Below are positions 60,505 through 64,000 of a DNA stretch of 64,000 bases, piece after piece. The notes beneath the pieces were generated by a model. The model was not told where the DNA came from. It made no database searches and was given only the letters and a program-made list of their open reading frames with translations. The stretch covers positions 18,157 to 82,156 of the forward strand of contig JARLHC010000075.1 of NCBI GenBank assembly GCA_031292455.1. The letters are read 5' to 3'. The position numbers and the translations under genes were made by a program. Positions within the stretch are counted from its first letter, which is position 1. The number at the start of each line of letters is the position of its first letter. The stretch is from Ignavibacteriaceae bacterium. Lineage in GTDB: Bacteria; Bacteroidota; Ignavibacteria; Ignavibacteriales; Ignavibacteriaceae.

Positions 60505-62886
60505 CTACTTCATTAAAACCATTTTCTTGGTTTCACGGAATGTATTATTTCCATTAGCTGCCGATGCTTCTAATGTGTAGAAATATATCCCCGAAGATAT
60601 ACTCCCTCCCGATTCGTTGAAGTTGAACTGTACATCATGCTCTCCTGCTGTAAGTAGCCCGTTAGCTAATACCCTTACTACCTGACCCGTTATATTGTAC
60701 ACCGTTAATTTTACATTACTGTCAAACGGTAACGCAAATTTAATCGTTGTGCTTGGGTTGAACGGATTCGGATAATTCTGCGATAAAGAATAATTAATCG
60801 GTCCGCTGAAGCTTACATTTACTTCTTTGGAATAACTTGTCTTACCGCTGTAGTCTATCTGCTTTAACCTGTAACTGATCTTTCCGCTTCCGCCTGCCTT
60901 ATCCGTGAATATATAATTATTCGATTCTGTTGTTGTCCCTTTCCCCGCAACAAATCCTACCTTTACCCACGTCGTACCGTTCAGTCTCTCAATATCAAAA
61001 CCTTGATTGTTGGTTTCTGTGGCTGTCTGCCATGTCAGTGTAACTGAATTATTCTGAAGAACAGCATTAAATGAAACCAGCTCAACCGGTAATGAACTGC
61101 CTAATGCAGCTAATGTTCTTGTTAAAACATCAAATGTATACTTGGCATTGTGCATTCCATAACTTCCGTCATTCTTTATAAGCTGATAGTTCCAGTATGC
61201 TTTCTTCTGCGTTAATGTCGTTATCTTGGTCCAGTCGATTGTATCATGTGTCGCATTATTCGGAAGTAATGCTACCACTTTTGCTAAACACCCCTTTACT
61301 TCTGTCTGTACATCTTCTACTAAACCGTTGCCGTCATAATCCATTGCGGCCTGCCAGTCCGTAAACTTTGTCTTTGAAGCACCATGACAACTTACGCATC
61401 CCTGCGTGTTATCATAATCCACTGTAGCACCTAAACTGTTTACTCCTGAAAAATGCATATTCGTTGAGTGCCCGCCTACCTGGTATTTGTATAATGTGTC
61501 TGTCGCTGTCGATGATGCCATATGACAATCTGCGCATGCATTTGTTATCGCATCTTTATGTCCGCTTGTTACGTATGCCTGTGTTCCGAATAGTGCTGCA
61601 TTCTGCCCTAAGTACATATCACTCTGTGGGCCGTCATGAGGTCCCCAGTGCGAAGACATCGCAGTGTTCATGATTGTAATATTGCTCGCTCTTGCTTTAT
61701 GACAATTCATGCATATCTTGCCGTTCCCGCCTGTGCCTGTGTAATTATAACTGTTGCTTAAAGTGTCGCTTGCAATTGGTTCATTGCGCAAATGGAATGT
61801 TCCCGGAACATCAACGTGTGGATCGTGACATGTCTGGCAGGTAATAACCGTGTGGCTCGCTGATGTCCATTTTGATCCGTCTGTTGGCCTTCCTTTTGTA
61901 AAATTAATAAATCCCTGACCGTCATGACATCTCATACAGTCACTTACAGAATAGGTTGTGTTGGTAACGTTCTTTGCAAAACTACTGTTCCATATCGATG
62001 TCGAATGCTTGGAATAATTCCATAACGTACCTTTATCATGTCTCCAAGGTGCATCATGACATGACTGGCATACATCTGAATTTAATGATATCGCAATTTT
62101 AGATGTGTTCTCTGTTGATGCATGTTCAAACCCTGCTCCATGACAGTTCTCGCACCCGATAGTAGCATAATTTACCAGTCTTGGATATTTGTTCTTTATC
62201 GTATCCCATTGTCCTGTAGTAGAAGCAAACGTCCATCCTAATTGTTTGGCAACATCATCAAAACCTCCATTGTTAGCCGCAACTTTATTGTCTGTCCCTG
62301 TTGTATGGCAGGGTGTGCAGCTTGTGCTGTAATGACCTGCCGGTGGTGCTATTACTAACTGCTGTTGGAAAATAAGTGCGTGTGGCGTTGTCTGCCATGT
62401 ATTAAATATCGCTTGAAATGCCGGCATCGAAGCATGACATGTCATGCATTGCGGCCAGATCGCTGCTACACCACTGAAGTTTCCAACTCCTACATAATAT
62501 GATGAGGTTATTGTAATTGATGTATCATGGCTTCCGGTTGATGTAACCATATGTAAATTAACTACATAAGTGCCATTAGTATCAGCCAGGAATGTTGCCC
62601 ACTTGTTTGCAAGTGTCGTAATCGTAGCGTTGGAACCGTTGGGTACTGAACCAAATGACCATACTACACTGGAAATTGTCGACGTATCTCCAAAATTGTA
62701 TGGCGCTAAATATGAATACGTTCCCTTGGCTACAGTCGTCAATCCATTCGATATAGAATTGGTTGTAAACTGGCTAAGCGTATTCGGCGTTACTCCCTTT
62801 GTCTGTATTACCCCCCTTGGGGCGGCAAAACCGACCGTAGTAAGTGCAAAAAGCACCAATATCAAAAAGTAATTTAATTTATTCAT
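60505..62886 (-). CDS. T9SS-secreted nonahaem cytochrome with PKD-like domain
   Basis: The 793-residue protein has a signal peptide (LNYFLILVLFALTTVGFAA), a PKD-like beta domain (about 25-130, STISSVVWSFGSVPNGSNAT), nine CxxCH motifs (CMTCH, CTPCH, CENCH, CQSCH, CMRCH, CQTCH, CMNCH, CADCH, CVSCH) over about 140-505, a helical linker, a FN3-like domain (ELVSFNAVLQNNSVTLTWQT) and a sorting domain starting QNYPNPFNPSTTIKF. It should be secreted by T9SS and anchored at the surface. Haem count and T9SS route equal those of the 10978-12573 cytochrome, but it is monocistronic with no porin. Role inferred: extracellular electron transfer. Confidence 0.92.
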   Translation of the reverse strand: MNKLNYFLILVLFALTTVGFAAPRGVIQTKGVTPNTLSQFTTNSISNGLTTVAKGTYSYLAPYNFGDTSTISSVVWSFGSVPNGSNATITTLANKWATFLADTNGTYVVNLHMVTSTGSHDTSITITSSYYVGVGNFSGVAAIWPQCMTCHASMPAFQAIFNTWQTTPHALIFQQQLVIAPPAGHYSTSCTPCHTTGTDNKVAANNGGFDDVAKQLGWTFASTTGQWDTIKNKYPRLVNYATIGCENCHGAGFEHASTENTSKIAISLNSDVCQSCHDAPWRHDKGTLWNYSKHSTSIWNSSFAKNVTNTTYSVSDCMRCHDGQGFINFTKGRPTDGSKWTSASHTVITCQTCHDPHVDVPGTFHLRNEPIASDTLSNSYNYTGTGGNGKICMNCHKARASNITIMNTAMSSHWGPHDGPQSDMYLGQNAALFGTQAYVTSGHKDAITNACADCHMASSTATDTLYKYQVGGHSTNMHFSGVNSLGATVDYDNTQGCVSCHGASKTKFTDWQAAMDYDGNGLVEDVQTEVKGCLAKVVALLPNNATHDTIDWTKITTLTQKKAYWNYQLIKNDGSYGMHNAKYTFDVLTRTLAALGSSLPVELVSFNAVLQNNSVTLTWQTATETNNQGFDIERLNGTTWVKVGFVAGKGTTTESNNYIFTDKAGGSGKISYRLKQIDYSGKTSYSKEVNVSFSGPINYSLSQNYPNPFNPSTTIKFALPFDSNVKLTVYNITGQVVRVLANGLLTAGEHDVQFNFNESGGSISSGIYFYTLEASAANGNNTFRETKKMVLMK

Positions 62887-63385
62887 ATATGCCTTATGTG
62901 TTTAGTATACGCCCTGCTTCAGACAATTTACGTTCCATCATTTTCTCTTATAAATTGTTGAATTTCTCTATTATTTTAAGCCATATAATAATCCATTTTC
63001 CAAATAATAAGAATTTTACCCCATGTACTTATCACTGTTGAGATATTCACGCTTTTAGCAGTATTCATTGTATAATAAATCAACAATATACCCTATCTAA
63101 AATTACTATTTTTGAGATATATTAGACCTTTAAGTTATTCCCGACTAACCTTCGGTTTATTCATGAATCCCGATGGTCTACTCTCTTCAAAATGAATGAA
63201 ATACTAACACGAAATCAGAGTCTCATATTCAGTAACTTTCCGGCTTAATCTGTGGGATATTATCAGCTAACATTATTTCATTTTGATTTCCACTGAGGTT
63301 AAAAATTTGGTAATTTTAACTTTCAGAAGAATTTTAACTTTACAATAATTGTTTTTTTATTAATCGGTCAGCTAAGGAGCTGTTT
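62887..63385. other. AT-rich divergent intergenic region
   Basis: About 499 bases separate the cytochrome and tatD genes. I find no supported gene, tRNA or terminator. It must hold both divergent promoters. An AAGG ribosome binding site for the cytochrome lies near 62895, and AAGGAG for tatD at 63374. Confidence 0.4.
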
Positions 63386-64000
63386 ATGTTCGTCGATACA
63401 CATTGCCATCTCTTCTCCCCTGAGTTTAAAGATGATCTGGATTCTGTTATTAATAATGCCCGGTCCGGCGGAGTAGATTATATCATTGTGCCCGCTACCG
63501 ATATTAACACTTCTGATAAGGTCCTCGAACTGGTTGATAAATATGATTTCATCTACGGCGCCGTTGGTGTTCATCCCCATGAAACTAAAAATTGGACCTC
63601 CTCAATATGTGATAATATTGAATCCCTTGCCGCTAATAAAAAAATTGTGGCTATCGGCGAAATTGGATTGGACTACTTCTACGACTTCTCCCCTAAAGAA
63701 AAACAGTTGGAGGCCTTTAAAGATCAGCTCGATCTTGCCCTTAAGCTTAACCTCCCCGTTATTATCCATAATAGGGATGCCGACGAGGATATGATGAATA
63801 TTATCTCCGCCTACGCTGGCTCTGGTCTTCGTGCCCAATTCCATTGCTTCAGCAGCACCTTGCAAAATGCTAAAGATCTCATCCAGATGCACCACTTCCT
63901 CTCCTTTACTGGTAATATTACCTTTAATAAAATGGATACCCTCCGCAATGTTGTTTCTAATATCGGACTCGACCATATCCTCCTCGAAACCGATTCGCCC
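63386..64000 (+). CDS. tatD: TatD-family hydrolase, C-terminus beyond window
   Basis: The frame is open for 205 codons to the right edge; full length in the family is about 255-265 residues. Metal-dependent nuclease motifs are present: FVDTHCHLF at the start (two His), GVHPHE, IGEIGLDYFYDFSPKEKQLE (metal Glu) and VIIHNRDA, with FHCFSS and ETDSP (final Asp). TatD has 3'-5' DNase activity. The start has AAGGAG in the loop of a small inverted repeat (CAGCT 63369-63373, AGCTG 63378-63382). Confidence 0.94.
   Translation, partial: MFVDTHCHLFSPEFKDDLDSVINNARSGGVDYIIVPATDINTSDKVLELVDKYDFIYGAVGVHPHETKNWTSSICDNIESLAANKKIVAIGEIGLDYFYDFSPKEKQLEAFKDQLDLALKLNLPVIIHNRDADEDMMNIISAYAGSGLRAQFHCFSSTLQNAKDLIQMHHFLSFTGNITFNKMDTLRNVVSNIGLDHILLETDSP

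Noticed and set aside
63368..63976. Two minus-strand frames at the right edge
   Set aside because: They are antisense shadows of the tatD frame, which has complete metal-binding motifs.

Overview
The window is a piece of a low-GC chromosome from a Bacteroidota/Chlorobiota-group bacterium, most likely Ignavibacteria. The reasons are four exported proteins ending in the 'YPNPFN' type IX secretion (T9SS) sorting domain, a KorAB 2-oxoacid:ferredoxin oxidoreductase, many multiheme c-type cytochromes, Bacteroidetes-like -7 boxes (TAnnTTTG) ahead of several genes, and frequent TTG/GTG starts with GGAGG-type ribosome binding sites. No phage, transposase or CRISPR array is visible. The taxonomic placement is inferred from gene content only.

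Layout. 1-4.6 kb: an accessory island with a NarL-type two-component system, uncharacterised secreted and membrane proteins, and three pairs of AGTA-N4-TACT inverted repeats in its intergenic regions. 4.6-6.8 kb: mntP, an inositol monophosphatase-family gene and a methyltransferase. 6.9-12.6 kb (minus): a five-gene porin/multiheme cytochrome operon (34 predicted haem sites), a candidate extracellular electron transfer conduit. 12.8-25.3 kb: housekeeping genes (rplU-rpmA, a glycosyltransferase, a VanX-like dipeptidase, korAB, an nrnA-like gene, pepA, and lolD with two LolC/E permeases). 25.5-25.95 kb: four tRNA genes (Pro, Arg, His, Glu). 26-40.4 kb: accessory region with a T9SS polysaccharide deacetylase, a decayed AHSA1 gene, three paralogous lipoproteins that share a promoter design, a hybrid histidine kinase with a haem-binding motif in its sensor domain, and membrane TPR proteins. 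40.5-49 kb: amtB with a porin, a LytTR regulator with a degenerate receiver, DoxX, TrmO, a GT-C/TPR protein and a T9SS hydrolase. 49.3-54.9 kb: a seven-gene exbB-exbD-exbD-tonB-small membrane protein-PstS-like-TPR operon. 54.9-62.9 kb (minus): coaD, rsmD, a PilM-like gene, a ComEA-like gene, dnaJ, grpE, hrcA and a second T9SS-secreted nonahaem cytochrome. The right edge cuts a tatD gene.

How the parts fit. Two T9SS-exported nonahaem cytochromes, lipid-anchored and periplasmic multihaem proteins and an outer-membrane barrel point to electron traffic across the outer membrane; KorAB makes reduced ferredoxin. The haem-motif sensor kinase could report redox state or a ligand, but nothing in the sequence ties it to the cytochromes. 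The two candidates for undescribed biology are the 1-4.5 kb two-component island with its repeated operator and an unexplained GC-rich patch, and the lipoprotein family with its shared non-canonical promoter.
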